From NCBI RefSeq assembly GCF_003626635.1, contig NZ_RAZT01000003.1:310001-374000 (forward strand): a DNA stretch of 64,000 nucleotides, written 5' to 3'. A program made the position numbers and the translations under genes. The notes beneath the pieces are model-generated. The model was given only the letters and a program-made list of their open reading frames with translations, was not told where the DNA came from and searched no databases. Shown one piece after another: positions 1-8,983 of the stretch. The DNA is from Micromonospora musae. Its GTDB lineage: Bacteria; Actinomycetota; Actinomycetes; Mycobacteriales; Micromonosporaceae. Within the stretch, counting starts at the first letter, position 1. The number at the start of each line of letters is the position of its first letter.

Positions 1-666
1 CCAGATGTTGCCCGGGCCGGTGATCATGTCGACCGGCTCGCAGTGCGCGCCGCCCTCGGCGTCCACGCTCGCCCCGTACGCGAGCATCGCGACCGCCTGG
101 GCGCCGCCGACCGCGTAGACCTCGTCGACGCCGAGCAGCGCGCACGCGGCGAGCACCCGTGAATCGGGCAGGCCGCCGTTCTCCTTCTGCGGCGGGCTCA
201 CCACCACCAGCGAGCGGACCCCGGCCTCCTGAGCGGGCACCACGTTCATGACGACCGTCGACGGGTACATCGCGAGGCCGCCGGGGACGTAGAGACCGAC
301 CCGCTCGACCGGCACCCAGCGCTCGGTCACCGTGCCGCCGGGCACCACCTGGGTGGTGTGGTCGGTACGCCGCTGTTCGGCGTGCACCCGACGGGCCCGG
401 CTGATCGACTCCAGCAGCGCGGCGCGTACCTCCGGGTCGAGGGTGCCCTCCGCGGCGGCGATCGCCTCGGCGGGCACGCGCAGCACGTCGGGGCAGATCC
501 CGTCGAATCGCTCGCTCGCCTCGCGGATCGCCGCGTAGCCATGCTCCCGGACCGCCTCCACGACCGGCCGGATCCGCTCGACGGCGACCGAGACGTCGAG
601 TTGGGCACGGGGCAGGAGGCGGCGCGGGTCGCGGCCGCCACCGCGCAGGTCGATCCGTTTCAACAC
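1..666 (-). CDS. hisD: Histidinol dehydrogenase, N-terminal part (truncated by window edge)
   Basis: This is the first 222 codons of HisD, which oxidises L-histidinol twice with NAD+ to give histidine, the last step of histidine biosynthesis in the cytoplasm. The visible part carries the family hallmark [11 protein letters not shown], then [24 protein letters not shown] and the MITGPGN segment. The zinc ligands and the C-terminal domain lie beyond position 1. The GTG at 666 is chosen because the protein then starts [10 protein letters not shown] as HisD does, and a TAGACT box sits 7 nt upstream, suggesting a leaderless mRNA. The gene diverges from the LON-domain gene at 774. Further his genes probably follow off the left edge (inference). 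Confidence 0.95.
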   Translation of the reverse strand, partial: MLKRIDLRGGGRDPRRLLPRAQLDVSVAVERIRPVVEAVREHGYAAIREASERFDGICPDVLRVPAEAIAAAEGTLDPEVRAALLESISRARRVHAEQRRTDHTTQVVPGGTVTERWVPVERVGLYVPGGLAMYPSTVVMNVVPAQEAGVRSLVVVSPPQKENGGLPDSRVLAACALLGVDEVYAVGGAQAVAMLAYGASVDAEGGAHCEPVDMITGPGNIW

Positions 667-673
667 CCTTGCG

Positions 674-679
674 AGTCTA
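674..679 (-). promoter_or_regulatory. -10 box of leaderless hisD promoter
   Basis: TAGACT on the minus strand is followed by 7 nt and the GTG of hisD. This spacing puts the transcription start on or next to the start codon. It lies about 80 bp from the divergent -10 box at 761-766, so both genes share one short promoter region. Confidence 0.55.
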
Positions 680-760
680 GGCGGCCGGTCAGCGGGCCGA
701 CCCGCACCGCCCGTACGGCGGGACGGTGAGCCGGGACACGCCGCCGCCGGCGGATCGGGC

Positions 761-766
761 TAGGCT
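761..766 (+). promoter_or_regulatory. -10 box of leaderless LON-domain gene promoter
   Basis: TAGGCT followed by 7 nt and GTG at 774. The box and spacer begin with the same ten bases, TAGGCTCGAC, as the box upstream of the methyltransferase start at 45462, which supports a common leaderless promoter type. Confidence 0.55.
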
Positions 767-773
767 CGACGGC

Positions 774-1475
774 GTGACTGCGCGGTTGCCGGTGTTCCCG
801 CTCGGAACGGTGCTCTTCCCCGGTCTGGTCCTCCCCCTGCACATCTTCGAGGAGCGTTACCGCGCCCTGATCCGGGATCTGGTGCAGCTGCCCGAGGGCG
901 CTGCGCGCGAGTTCGGCGTGGTGGCGATCCAGGCGGGCTGGGAGGTCGCGCCGACGGCGCCCGACGGCCGGCCGGTGCCCGGCGGTGGGGAGGTCACCCT
1001 GCACGAGGTGGGCTGCACCGCCGAGTTGCGACAGGTCACCGAGCTGCCCGACGGCGGCTTCGACATCGTCACGGTCGGCCGGCGGCGGTTCCGGATCGCC
1101 GAGGTGGACCGGAGCGCCGCCTACCTGACCGCCGAGGTGGAGTGGCTGCCCGAGCCCGGCGGCGCCGACGAGGCCGCCGAGCTGCTCGCCGCCCGGGTGA
1201 TCTCGGTCTTCCGGCAGTACCTCGGCTTGATCAGGCCCGAGCAGCAGGAGATCTCCGAGCAGCTCCCGGAGGACCCGACGGTCCTGTCCCACCTGGTCGC
1301 CGCCACGGCCGCGCTCACCGTCGAGGACCGGCAGCGGCTGCTCGCCATCGACGACACCACCACCCGGCTCCGCACCGAGCTGCGGCTGCTCAACCGCGAG
1401 GCGGCTCTGCTGCGCCAGGTGCGGGCGGTTCCGGTGCCGCTGGAGGAGCTGGCGTCCCCGCCGACGCCCAACTGA
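774..1475 (+). CDS. LON peptidase substrate-binding domain protein
   Basis: A protein of 233 residues that starts MTARLPVFPLGTVLFPG and continues with LPLHIFEERYRALI, the typical opening of the N-terminal (PUA-like) domain of Lon protease. It has no AAA+ or protease domain. Stand-alone members are widespread in actinobacteria; their function is not settled and a role in substrate recognition is only inferred. The GTG at 774 is preferred over an in-frame GTG at 726 because it gives the family N-terminus and sits 7 nt after a TAGGCT box. Its last 86 bp overlap the 3' end of the convergent DUF2567 gene. Confidence 0.88.
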   Translation: MTARLPVFPLGTVLFPGLVLPLHIFEERYRALIRDLVQLPEGAAREFGVVAIQAGWEVAPTAPDGRPVPGGGEVTLHEVGCTAELRQVTELPDGGFDIVTVGRRRFRIAEVDRSAAYLTAEVEWLPEPGGADEAAELLAARVISVFRQYLGLIRPEQQEISEQLPEDPTVLSHLVAATAALTVEDRQRLLAIDDTTTRLRTELRLLNREAALLRQVRAVPVPLEELASPPTPN

Positions 1476-2337
1476 GCCCGGCCGGGTCCGGTTCGGGTTC
1501 GGGGCGCAGCGACGGCCAGCGGGACCAGCCGGCGAGCAGGGTGTACATGACGGCCGCGCCGAAGGCGGGCAGCAGCAGGTTGCCGTGCGGCACCGGCAGC
1601 ACGCCGTACAGCCACTCGATCCCTCCGGCCCGCAGGTCGGCCGGTTTGGTGAAGGCCTGCCCCTCGGGTGCGGTGGCGAGCAGCCGGTCGAACTCGGCCA
1701 GCCCGACGTGCCGCCCCACCTGCCACGCCACCACCGCCGCGGCGAAGGCGCCGAGCACCGCGCTGACCAGCCCGACCGGGCCACGCCGCCGGCGCAGCAC
1801 GAACCAGACCGCCACGCCGGCGAGCACCCCGAACCCGAGACCGAGCAGGCTGAACCAGCTGTCCGCCGCGATCGGCTGCTCCGGCTGCGGGTCGGCGTAG
1901 ACGGCGCCCAGCGTGGCCTTGATCACCGGGGTGCCCGGGGCGACGGCCGCCCAGAGCAGGCCGAGGGGCGCGCCGAGCACCGCCAGCGCCAGCCCTACGC
2001 CGACGGCGCCGGCCCAGGCGCGCCGGGGCGCCGGGTCGGGCTCCGGGAGCGCGGCGGCCGGTCGGGGCGGCTCGGCCGCCGTCGTCGGCGCCGTCTCCCC
2101 GGTCTCCGGCCCCGGGTCGATCGGGTCAGTCCCAGGCGGCGCCGGCACGCGGGCCGGCGTCGCACCGCCAGCGGCGGGCGTGCGGGGATCCGACCCGGAC
2201 CGGGCCGCGTCGGTGGCGTACGGCTGCGCGCCGCCGGCGGTTCCGCCGGAGCGCGGGTCGGCCTCGGCCGAGGTGGCCGGCTCGGGCTCGCCGGGGTGGA
2301 CGACGGGACGGTCGGGGTCGGGGGTGTCCGGACTCAC
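1390..2337 (-). CDS. DUF2567 family membrane protein
   Basis: A protein of 315 residues. The first ~110 residues are Pro/Ala/Glu-rich and probably disordered. They are followed by about four hydrophobic segments, starting at RRAWAGAVGVGLALAVLGAP and then LLGLGFGVLAGVAVWFVL, SAVLGAFAAAVVAWQVGR and NLLLPAFGAAVMYTLLAGW. This layout is that of the DUF2567 family of actinobacterial integral membrane proteins, which have no known function. The gene starts at a GTG with AGAGGA upstream, and its Pro-rich tail overlaps the end of the convergent LON-domain gene by 86 bp. It probably follows the ParA-like gene in the same transcript (inference; gap 56 bp). Confidence 0.75.
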   Translation of the reverse strand: MSPDTPDPDRPVVHPGEPEPATSAEADPRSGGTAGGAQPYATDAARSGSDPRTPAAGGATPARVPAPPGTDPIDPGPETGETAPTTAAEPPRPAAALPEPDPAPRRAWAGAVGVGLALAVLGAPLGLLWAAVAPGTPVIKATLGAVYADPQPEQPIAADSWFSLLGLGFGVLAGVAVWFVLRRRRGPVGLVSAVLGAFAAAVVAWQVGRHVGLAEFDRLLATAPEGQAFTKPADLRAGGIEWLYGVLPVPHGNLLLPAFGAAVMYTLLAGWSRWPSLRPEPEPDPAGLSWASAGTPAPPAAPEPPAPGAAEPPRG

Positions 2338-2393
2338 CCGATGATCCTCTCAGGCGGACGAACGGGCGGGGGTGCCGGTGGCGGCAGACTCCC

Positions 2394-3896
2394 TCACCGG
2401 GCGAACGGCTCCAGCATGACCGAGGCCGCCCGCAACCAGGCCTGCCGGGTCTCCGGCTGGAGCTGGGCGTACTCGATCGAGGAGCCGGTCTCCAGCGCCG
2501 GGTCGTACGGCACCACCGCCACCGCGCGGGTACGGCTGGCGAAGTGCCGCTCCAGGTCGTCCTGCAGTGGCGAACGACCCGGGGTCGGGCAGGAGATGAG
2601 GGTGACCGCGTTCTCGGCCAGCTCGCCCATGCCCACCTCGTGCAGCAGGTCGAGCATCCAGTCCGCGCTGAACGCGGCGTCCTCGCGCGGCACGGTGGTG
2701 ACCACGAGCTGGTCGGCGGCCTGCATCACGGTACGCCAGTTGGGGCTCTCCACGTTGTTGCCGGTGTCCACACAGACCACCTCGTGGGTGCGCCGCAGCA
2801 GCTCCAGCACCCGCTTCACGGTGAACTGGTCGAGCCGCTGGGCGAAGCGCGGGCTCTCCTCCCCGGCCAGCACGTCGTACGAGCCGTCGGAGGCGTGCCG
2901 CAGGTAGTCGTCGAGGCGTTCGAGCAGCGTGTCCCCTTCGAGGATCTCGATCTGCGCGAGCTCGGTGATCAGGTGCCGGATGGTCCGGGCGTGGCGGGCG
3001 CTGCCGGCCCGCAGTCCCAGCGTGCCGCGCAGCTCGTTGTCGTCCCAGGCCAGTACGCCCCGACCCCGGACGCTGCCGATGGTCGCCGCGCCGAGCACGG
3101 TGGCCGTCGTCTTGTGCACCCCGCCCTTGGGGTTGGCGAAGGCGAGTACGCGTGGCGACCCGAGTTCCCGGCGCAGCACCCCCCGGGCCCGCTCCACCTC
3201 CGGGTCGGGCGTCGGCGGGCGCCGCTCGGCCCGCGCCGGGTAGCCCCGCTCGGTGGCGGGCGGCGGCGCGATCGCCGGGGGCGCGGGCGGCGGGGTGGGG
3301 GCCGGGGCCGGCGGGGTGGCGTAGCCCACCTCCGGGCGGTAGCCGTTCTCCAGCAGGGCGTAGCGGGACTCCGCCGGTGGCTGCTCGGGCCGGTAGCCGT
3401 TGTCCAGCAGCGAGTAGCGCGACTCGGGTGGCTCCGGCCGGCGCTGCTCCGGCACCCGGCGCGCCGGCTCGCCCGGGTAACCCGGGTCGGGCCGGTACGT
3501 CGGCTCCGCCCGGTGCCCCGGCTCGCCCGGATAACCCGGGTCGGGCCGGTACGCCGGCTCCGCCCGGTGCGACGGGTCGACCCGGTAGGTCGCCTCCGCC
3601 CGATAACTCGGATCCGCGCCGTAGGGCCGCTCGCCGGGCTGACCGGCCGCTGCCCGCCCGGCGTAGCCGTTGGGGGCGGCCCGGCGCGGCAACGGCTCCG
3701 GCGGGGCGAACGACTCGGGTGGCGCGAACGACTCGGGTGGCACGAGCGGTCTGGGTGGTGGCAGGGGATCCTCGACGCGCCGGTCGGGCTCGGGCTGCTC
3801 GGCCCCCCTGCCGGCGTGACGGGCGCGGTCGAGCAGCGCTCGCCATCGCGGCGCTGGTTCGGCCGGCCGGCCCCAGCCGGTCTCGCTGCCCTCCAC
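2394..3896 (-). CDS. ParA/MinD-like ATPase with repeated disordered N-terminus
   Basis: A protein of 500 residues. Residues 255-264, NPKGGVHKTT, form the deviant Walker A box (KGGxxKT) of the ParA/MinD family. VVCVDTGNN is the Walker B-like region and QLVVTTVPREDA the following switch segment. The first ~235 residues are a Pro/Arg/Tyr-rich tail with two tandem 18-residue repeats at 110-127 and 128-145 (HRAEPxYRPDPGYPGEPx) and two more 18-residue repeats at 158-175 and 176-193 (ESRYxLLxNGYRPE). Such tails occur on actinobacterial MinD-like proteins linked to polar growth or secretion; that role here is inference. The GTG start follows GGGGAGGG, and a TAGCCT box at 3934-3939 could be its promoter. 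Confidence 0.8.
   Translation of the reverse strand: MEGSETGWGRPAEPAPRWRALLDRARHAGRGAEQPEPDRRVEDPLPPPRPLVPPESFAPPESFAPPEPLPRRAAPNGYAGRAAAGQPGERPYGADPSYRAEATYRVDPSHRAEPAYRPDPGYPGEPGHRAEPTYRPDPGYPGEPARRVPEQRRPEPPESRYSLLDNGYRPEQPPAESRYALLENGYRPEVGYATPPAPAPTPPPAPPAIAPPPATERGYPARAERRPPTPDPEVERARGVLRRELGSPRVLAFANPKGGVHKTTATVLGAATIGSVRGRGVLAWDDNELRGTLGLRAGSARHARTIRHLITELAQIEILEGDTLLERLDDYLRHASDGSYDVLAGEESPRFAQRLDQFTVKRVLELLRRTHEVVCVDTGNNVESPNWRTVMQAADQLVVTTVPREDAAFSADWMLDLLHEVGMGELAENAVTLISCPTPGRSPLQDDLERHFASRTRAVAVVPYDPALETGSSIEYAQLQPETRQAWLRAASVMLEPFAR
3466..3571. repeat. 54-bp direct repeat, two copies, inside the ParA-like gene
   Basis: The segment from 3466 to 3519 is repeated from 3520 with only a few changes, and encodes the two 18-residue YRPDPGYPGEP repeats. 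The in-frame duplication makes this part of the protein a likely site of length variation. Confidence 0.8.
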
Positions 3897-3933
3897 GGCT
3901 CGCCCTCCCCAGCGCGATCGTCCTTCGCCTGAC

Positions 3934-3939
3934 AGGCTA
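3934..3939 (-). promoter_or_regulatory. Putative -10 box upstream of the ParA-like gene
   Basis: TAGCCT on the minus strand, about 40 nt before the GTG at 3896. No clear -35 hexamer is seen, so confidence is low. Confidence 0.35.
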
Positions 3940-3991
3940 CGAAGGAAACCCTATGCGGGCCACACCGCCCCGCGCACCTCCGGCGGCATGA

Positions 3992-4996
3992 TCATGATTG
4001 TGTCGGCTGCACCGGGCGTCCACCGGAGGCATCGGGCGAGGTGGTGACGGTCGGCGGCGGAGCTGAAGGCGTTTCCTGCTCCGGCGTGGGTGACGACTCC
4101 GTGACGGTCGGCGCTGGTTCCGACGATTCGACCGCCGTCGGGCTGGGCGACGCCGTGGGCGAACTCGCGGAGGGCGACGGGGTCGCCTCGGGCAGCGCCG
4201 CATCGGCGGGGGGCCGGACCACGTCGCGCTGTTCGGGCAGCGGCGGGGTGAAGACCGTCCGGTCGAGCCGGTGCACCTCGGGCGCCGGATCCACCGCCCG
4301 CACGGCGCGCCGCGACGCCACGGCACGCAGCGTCGCCGGTTGCGCCCGGACGACCGCCGCGTACACGCAGGCGCACCCGGCGCGGTACGCGGCGGCCTCG
4401 GCGTCGGCCACCTCCGCACCGCTGGCGTACAGCTGGCGCAGCTCGGCATCGCCGGTCGTCGCGGCGACGCGGGCCCGGTAGTCGGCGGCTTCCCGGTCCT
4501 TGCGGGCAGCCACCTCGGCCATCGCGGCGATCACGTCCTCGGGGACGCGCTGCGCCGGTATCCGGACGATCTCGGTCTGCCGGCCGGGCAGCGGCACCCG
4601 CCCGAAGACCGCGGCGACCGACACGTCGCCGAGCACCGCGTCCAGGCCCTGCGGCGCCAGGTAGCTGTCCAGCGAGACCAGCGCGTACGTGCCGTCGGCG
4701 GGGGTCGCGGCGGGCTCCGCCAGCGTGGCCAGATCGGCGGCCGCGGCCCGTAGGTAGCCCGGCACCGAGTCCCCGTCGACCACTCCGACCCGGGTCACCT
4801 CGCCGACGGTCGGATCCCCGACCGGGCGGTCGTCGGCGGCCCAGACGGCGGTGAGCAGCACCGCCGTCACCGAGAGCAGTGCCGTGCCGGCGAGCACCCG
4901 CGACCGGGCGGAGGTCTCGCCGAGCCGCGCCACCGCCTGGCTCAGCAGCGGCAGGAGCCTCTGGTCGATCTGGCGCAGCAGGTCGCCGGCACGCAC
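3992..4996 (-). CDS. Single-pass membrane protein of unknown function
   Basis: A protein of 334 residues that I do not recognise. A short cytoplasmic start (~30 residues) leads to one hydrophobic helix at about 35-54 (VLAGTALLSVTAVLLTAVWA). An outside domain of about 200 residues follows, rich in Ala and Val and with two cysteines close together (AGCACVYAAV). The last ~70 residues are a Ser/Thr/Pro/Glu-rich tail. This looks like a membrane-anchored extracytoplasmic protein. It starts at a GTG with GAGGGGA upstream, and it sits between the ParA-like ATPase and a palindromic repeat element that separates it from rluD. Confidence 0.65.
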   Translation of the reverse strand: MRAGDLLRQIDQRLLPLLSQAVARLGETSARSRVLAGTALLSVTAVLLTAVWAADDRPVGDPTVGEVTRVGVVDGDSVPGYLRAAAADLATLAEPAATPADGTYALVSLDSYLAPQGLDAVLGDVSVAAVFGRVPLPGRQTEIVRIPAQRVPEDVIAAMAEVAARKDREAADYRARVAATTGDAELRQLYASGAEVADAEAAAYRAGCACVYAAVVRAQPATLRAVASRRAVRAVDPAPEVHRLDRTVFTPPLPEQRDVVRPPADAALPEATPSPSASSPTASPSPTAVESSEPAPTVTESSPTPEQETPSAPPPTVTTSPDASGGRPVQPTQS

Positions 4997-5039
4997 GGGC
5001 GGGTTCCCCTCGTTGGTCGGTGTCGGACGGACCGCTCGC

Positions 5040-5203
5040 TCAGAGATCGTCGGGAAACCCGGGGGCGGGCGAGGCGGAGTCCGGGCGACGATCCGGCATG
5101 GCCGAGATCGGTCCGGATACCGGTGTCGTATCCGGACCGATCTCCAACGCCGCCGGTCGTCGGCTGGGCCCGCCGCAGCCGCCGCAGGGTTCCGACAGTC
5201 TCT
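5040..5203. repeat. Long palindromic MITE-like element, copy 1
   Basis: The centre is a perfect 15-bp inverted repeat, GATCGGTCCGGATAC at 5106-5120 and its complement at 5128-5142, around the loop CGGTGTC. The flanks match the element at 53090-53253 over more than 100 bp: shared blocks include GAGGCGGAGTCC, GGATACCGGTGT, CGCCGCCGGTCGTCG and CTGGGCCCGCCGCAG. The outer arms are degenerate here (cagagatcgtcggg against ccgacagtctctc). The right end runs up to the stop codon of rluD, so the element also sits where a terminator would. No transposase is present. Confidence 0.75.
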
Positions 5204-6147
5204 CAGTCGCGCAGGATCCGGAGCGCGCGTTCCAGGTCGTCAGGGTAGTCGCTGACGAAGCGGACCTGCTCCCCCGTTCGGGGGTGCAGGAAGCTCAGTT
5301 CGCGGGCGTGCAGCCACTGCCGGTCGAGCCGCAGCCGGGCCGAGAGGGTGGGGTCGGCGCCGTAGGTGAGATCGCCCACGCAGGGGTGGCGCAGGGTGGA
5401 GAGGTGCACCCGGATCTGGTGGGTACGACCGGTCTCCAGCCGGACGTCGAGCAGGCTGGCCGCCGGGAACGCCTCCAGGGTGTCGTAGTGGGTGATGCTC
5501 GGCTTGCCGCCCGAGACCACCGCCCACCGGTAGTCGTGGGTGGGGTGCCGGTCGATCGGGGCGTCGACGGTGCCGCGCAGCGGGTCCAGGTGTCCCTGCA
5601 CCACGGCGTGGTAGCGCTTCTCCACGTCGCGGTACTTGAACGCCCGCTTCAACGCGCTGTAGGCGTGCTCGCTCTTGGCCACCACCATGACCCCGGTGGT
5701 GCCCACGTCCAGCCGGTGCACCACGCCCTGCCGCTCGGCCGCGCCGCTGGTGGAGATGCGGTGGCCGATGGCGGCCAGCGCGCCGATCACGGTGGGGCCG
5801 GTCCAGCCGGGGCTCGGGTGGGCGGCGACGCCCACCGGCTTGTCCACCACCACGATGTCGTCGTCGGCGTAGACGACCCGCAGGCCGGGCACCGCCTGGG
5901 GCACCACGGTCGGCGGCGCGGGCGGGGCGGGCAGGGTCACCTCCAGCCACGAGCCGGCCTTGACCTTGTGCGAGTTGGGACGGGCCGCGCCGTCGACGAG
6001 CGCGTCCCCGGCGTCCACCAGCGCCGCCGCGGCGGTGCGGGACAGGCCGAAGAGCCGCGAGACCGCCTGGTCCAGCCGCATGCCGTCGAGGCCGTCCGGC
6101 ACGGGGAGCGACCGCTGCCCGCCTCCGCCGGCGAATGCCGAGGTCAT
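5203..6147 (-). CDS. rluD: RluD/RluA-type 23S rRNA pseudouridine synthase
   Basis: A protein of 314 residues. An N-terminal S4 RNA-binding domain (about 15-80, [19 protein letters not shown]) is followed by the catalytic domain. [16 protein letters not shown] holds the catalytic Asp of the RluA family, and [12 protein letters not shown] is the second conserved motif. The enzyme isomerises uridines in 23S rRNA to pseudouridine. The ATG at 6147 overlaps the lspA stop as ATGA, so the two are translationally coupled. The same lspA-rluD pairing is common in bacteria. A palindromic element begins at the stop codon. Confidence 0.93.
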   Translation of the reverse strand: MTSAFAGGGGQRSLPVPDGLDGMRLDQAVSRLFGLSRTAAAALVDAGDALVDGAARPNSHKVKAGSWLEVTLPAPPAPPTVVPQAVPGLRVVYADDDIVVVDKPVGVAAHPSPGWTGPTVIGALAAIGHRISTSGAAERQGVVHRLDVGTTGVMVVAKSEHAYSALKRAFKYRDVEKRYHAVVQGHLDPLRGTVDAPIDRHPTHDYRWAVVSGGKPSITHYDTLEAFPAASLLDVRLETGRTHQIRVHLSTLRHPCVGDLTYGADPTLSARLRLDRQWLHARELSFLHPRTGEQVRFVSDYPDDLERALRILRD

Positions 6148-6755
6148 GCGCGCTCCCGCTGCTCGGTGACGGTCGCCGGGTCCGCCGCCGGGCGGCCGTC
6201 CCGGCCGACCCGGCCGCCGTCGCGCTGGCGTCCGGTGAGCTCCAGCAGCACGGCGAGGATGACGCCGCAGACCAACGAGCTGTCGGCCAGGTTGAACACG
6301 GGGAAGTACTCGCCGAACGGACCGAAGACACTGATCATGTCGACCACGTGGCCGACGAAGTGCCCGGGGGCGCGGAAGATCCGGTCCATGAGGTTGCCGA
6401 GCGCCCCGCCCAGCACGAGCCCCAGTGAGATCGCCCAGGGGACGGAGCGCAGCCGCAGCGCCATCCAGACGATCCAGCCGATCACCGCGATGGTGATCAG
6501 CGGGAAGACCCAGGTGTGGTCGGAGCCGATGCTCCACGCGGCGCCGCTGTTGCGGATCAGGTTGAGGTAGATGAGCCCGCCGAGCAGCCGCAGCGGCTCC
6601 CGGTCGGTGAGGTGGACCAGCGCCAGGTGCTTGGTGAGCAGGTCCAGCAGCAGGGCTGCCAGCCCTGTGCCGGCAAGGATGGCGACGGCTCCCGGCCGGG
6701 CCCTCCGGCGGACCGGTTCGTCACTGCCGGTTCCGGCGGACGGTGCTTCGCTCAT
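6144..6755 (-). CDS. lspA: Lipoprotein signal peptidase (SPase II)
   Basis: A protein of 203 residues with four membrane segments. It cleaves the signal peptide of prolipoproteins after lipid attachment. The two catalytic aspartates are in [11 protein letters not shown] and in [11 protein letters not shown], and [10 protein letters not shown] is the third conserved motif. The ATG at 6755 is preferred over a GTG at 6788 because GGGGAG lies just upstream. The C-terminal tail after the last helix is Arg/Asp-rich and probably flexible. It is coupled to rluD by an ATGA overlap. Confidence 0.95.
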   Translation of the reverse strand: MSEAPSAGTGSDEPVRRRARPGAVAILAGTGLAALLLDLLTKHLALVHLTDREPLRLLGGLIYLNLIRNSGAAWSIGSDHTWVFPLITIAVIGWIVWMALRLRSVPWAISLGLVLGGALGNLMDRIFRAPGHFVGHVVDMISVFGPFGEYFPVFNLADSSLVCGVILAVLLELTGRQRDGGRVGRDGRPAADPATVTEQRERA

Positions 6756-6816
6756 CTGCTCCCCATCGACTCGGCGGTGATCGCTCACCGTCTTCTTCGC
6801 CGCCGGGGAGCGGACC

Positions 6817-7236
6817 TCAGCGCCGCTCCTCCAGCTGCTTGCAGGTCACGCAGAGGGTGGCCGACGGGAAGGCGGCGAGCCGCTCCACCGGGATCGGGTT
6901 GCCGCACCGCTCGCACCAGCCGTAGCTGCCCTTGTCGAGCCGCTCCAGCGCCCGTTCGACCTGCGTGATCCGTTCCAGGATGCTGTTGGCGAGGGAGATC
7001 TCCTGCTCCCGCTCGAACGTCTTGGTCCCGGTGTCGGCCTGGTCGTCCCCGGCCGAGTCGGTCAGCCGATCGCGCTGCAGCTCGGTGATCTCGCTCAGCG
7101 TCTGATCGTACTCGGCGCGCAGCTCGTCCCGCCGCGCCGCCAGAGCGGCCCGGATCTTCTCGGTCTCCGCGGCACTGCGGGCGGGCTTCGCCGGCGCCTT
7201 GCGTCCGGCGGTCCTGGTCTCGGCTGGCTTCGCCAT
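6817..7236 (-). CDS. TraR/DksA-type C4 zinc-finger protein
   Basis: A protein of 139 residues: a basic N-terminal tail, a coiled-coil helix pair (about 25-100) and a C-terminal zinc finger with WCERCGN and LCVTCKQ (C-x2-C...C-x2-C). This is the DksA/TraR fold that enters the RNA polymerase secondary channel. In actinobacteria this gene usually stands next to divIVA-lspA, as here. Whether it acts like DksA with ppGpp is not shown. The ATG at 7236 has GGGAG upstream. The acidic pair at the coiled-coil tip typical of E. coli DksA is not obvious to me. Confidence 0.85.
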   Translation of the reverse strand: MAKPAETRTAGRKAPAKPARSAAETEKIRAALAARRDELRAEYDQTLSEITELQRDRLTDSAGDDQADTGTKTFEREQEISLANSILERITQVERALERLDKGSYGWCERCGNPIPVERLAAFPSATLCVTCKQLEERR

Positions 7237-7425
7237 GGGTCGCTCCCTAGGCCGCGGAACCGCGGCGATCCGCGGAACCTGGACAGGGGGTACCGATCCG
7301 GCGACCCCCAGGTACGAAAAGGGGCGCGCGGCTACGACCGCCGCGCACTCCAGAGGTTGGCAAGAATACGGAACGTACAGGCGTCCGACAACGTGCCGCA
7401 CCGACGCACCACTATTCAGCCCCAA

Positions 7426-7443
7426 GCCCCACCTAACTGGGGC
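7426..7443 (-). terminator. Hairpin downstream of the antiporter gene
   Basis: GCCCCA-GTTAGG-TGGGGC on the minus strand, 19 bp after the antiporter stop codon and directly preceded by TTTT. A small intrinsic-type hairpin without a clear downstream T-run. Confidence 0.45.
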
Positions 7444-7461
7444 AAAAGGAACGCTAGCAGA

Positions 7462-8961
7462 TCAATCGTCGCGGTCGTCGCCGTACTCGCCAAACCACCG
7501 GGCCAGCCGACCCCGCCGACTGACCGCCCGCAGCCGCCGCTCCGCCTCGTCCCGCGCGCCCGCCGTAGCGACGATCAACAAGCTGTCGCCGGCCTTGAGC
7601 CGGGTGTCCTGGCGCGGCACGAAACCCACCCCGTCCCGCAGCACCAGCGTCACCGACGCCCCCTGCGGCAGCCGCAGCTCGTCGATGTGCACCCCGGCCA
7701 GGCGGGACCCCTCCGGCACCTCCAGCTGCAGCAGATCGGCCCGCATCCGTTCCAGCGGCGCCGTCTCGACGTGCACCTCCGCGGCCTCGGCCGGCGCGGT
7801 CACGCCGAGGCGGCGGGCCACCGGCGCCAACGTGGTGGTCTGCAGCACCGTGAAGATCACCACCAGCACGAAGACGGCGTCGAAGAGCCGGTCCGCGCCG
7901 GGCACCCGCTCGGAGAGCGGAATGGTGGCCAGCACGATCGGCACCGCGCCGCGCAGCCCGGCCCAGGAGAGGAAGGCCTGCTCGCGCAGACCGACCCGGA
8001 ACGGCAGCGCGGAGACCACCACCGACAGCGGCCGGGCCGCCAGCACCAGGGCCAGCCCGGTCACCACCGCAGGAAGCACCGCCGCGTCCAGCCGGCCCGG
8101 CGACGCCAGCAGACCCAGCAGCACGAAGAGACCGATCTGGGCCAGCCAGGCCAGCCCGTCGGCGAAGCCGAGGATGGCCTGCCGGTGCGGCAGGCGGGCG
8201 TTGCCGAGCAGCACCCCGGCCACGTAGACGGCGAGGAAACCGGAGGCGTGCAGCACCGCCCCGGCCGCGTACGCCAGCACGGTGAAGCCCACCACCGCGA
8301 TCGGGTACAGCCCCGCCGACGGCAGCGCCGCCCGGCGCAGCGTCCACCGCCCGGCGAGCCCGGCCCCGACACCGACCGCCGCGCCGACGATCAGCTCGTA
8401 ACCCACCAGGCCGACCTCGTACCACCACGGATGCCCGGCGCTCTCCACCGAGAGCAGCACCACGAGCAGCACCACCGGTGCGTCGTTCATGCCGGACTCG
8501 GCCTCCAGCGAGGCCACCAGCCGGGGCGGCAGGCGCAGCCGGCGCAGGGTCGCGAACACCGCCGCCGCGTCGGTGGAGGAGAGCACCGCGCCGTAGAGCA
8601 GCGCCAGCCGCCACTCGAGCCCGAGCAGGAAGTGGACGGCGACCCCGACCACCACGATGCTGACGATCACCCCGACCGTCGCCAACACGGCGGAGAGCCC
8701 GAGCACCGGGCGGAGCGTGCTCCAGCGCGCGGTGAGCCCGCCCTCCGCGATGATCACGATGAGCGCGCAGAAGCCGAGGGTACGGGTGAGCGTGGCGTCC
8801 TCGAACTGGATGCCCAGCCCGGCCTCACCGATCGCGACGCCCAGCGCCAGGTAGACCAGGAGGCTCGGCACGCCGAGACGGCTGGAGAGCCGTACCGCGC
8901 CGACCGCGATCAGCAGCACGGCGGCGCCGACGAGCAGCGCGAGGTCCAGCCCGGGCGTCAC
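7462..8961 (-). CDS. K+/H+ (Na+/H+) antiporter, CPA1/NhaP2-like, with TrkA-C domain
   Basis: A protein of 499 residues with about 12 membrane helices (residues 1-390), including the CPA motif SSTDAAAVFATLRR and ESGMNDAPVVLLVVLLS. A cytoplasmic TrkA-C (RCK-C) domain at about 400-480 (LQLEVPEGSRLAGVHIDELRLP) is the kind that binds nucleotides or ions and gates transport. The closest family is the potassium/proton antiporter group of NhaP2/CvrA. The start at 8961 lies 22 bp after the DUF167 gene, so the two are probably co-transcribed. Confidence 0.88.
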   Translation of the reverse strand: MTPGLDLALLVGAAVLLIAVGAVRLSSRLGVPSLLVYLALGVAIGEAGLGIQFEDATLTRTLGFCALIVIIAEGGLTARWSTLRPVLGLSAVLATVGVIVSIVVVGVAVHFLLGLEWRLALLYGAVLSSTDAAAVFATLRRLRLPPRLVASLEAESGMNDAPVVLLVVLLSVESAGHPWWYEVGLVGYELIVGAAVGVGAGLAGRWTLRRAALPSAGLYPIAVVGFTVLAYAAGAVLHASGFLAVYVAGVLLGNARLPHRQAILGFADGLAWLAQIGLFVLLGLLASPGRLDAAVLPAVVTGLALVLAARPLSVVVSALPFRVGLREQAFLSWAGLRGAVPIVLATIPLSERVPGADRLFDAVFVLVVIFTVLQTTTLAPVARRLGVTAPAEAAEVHVETAPLERMRADLLQLEVPEGSRLAGVHIDELRLPQGASVTLVLRDGVGFVPRQDTRLKAGDSLLIVATAGARDEAERRLRAVSRRGRLARWFGEYGDDRDD

Positions 8962-8983
8962 GATCGCCCAGCCCGGCAGCTCC

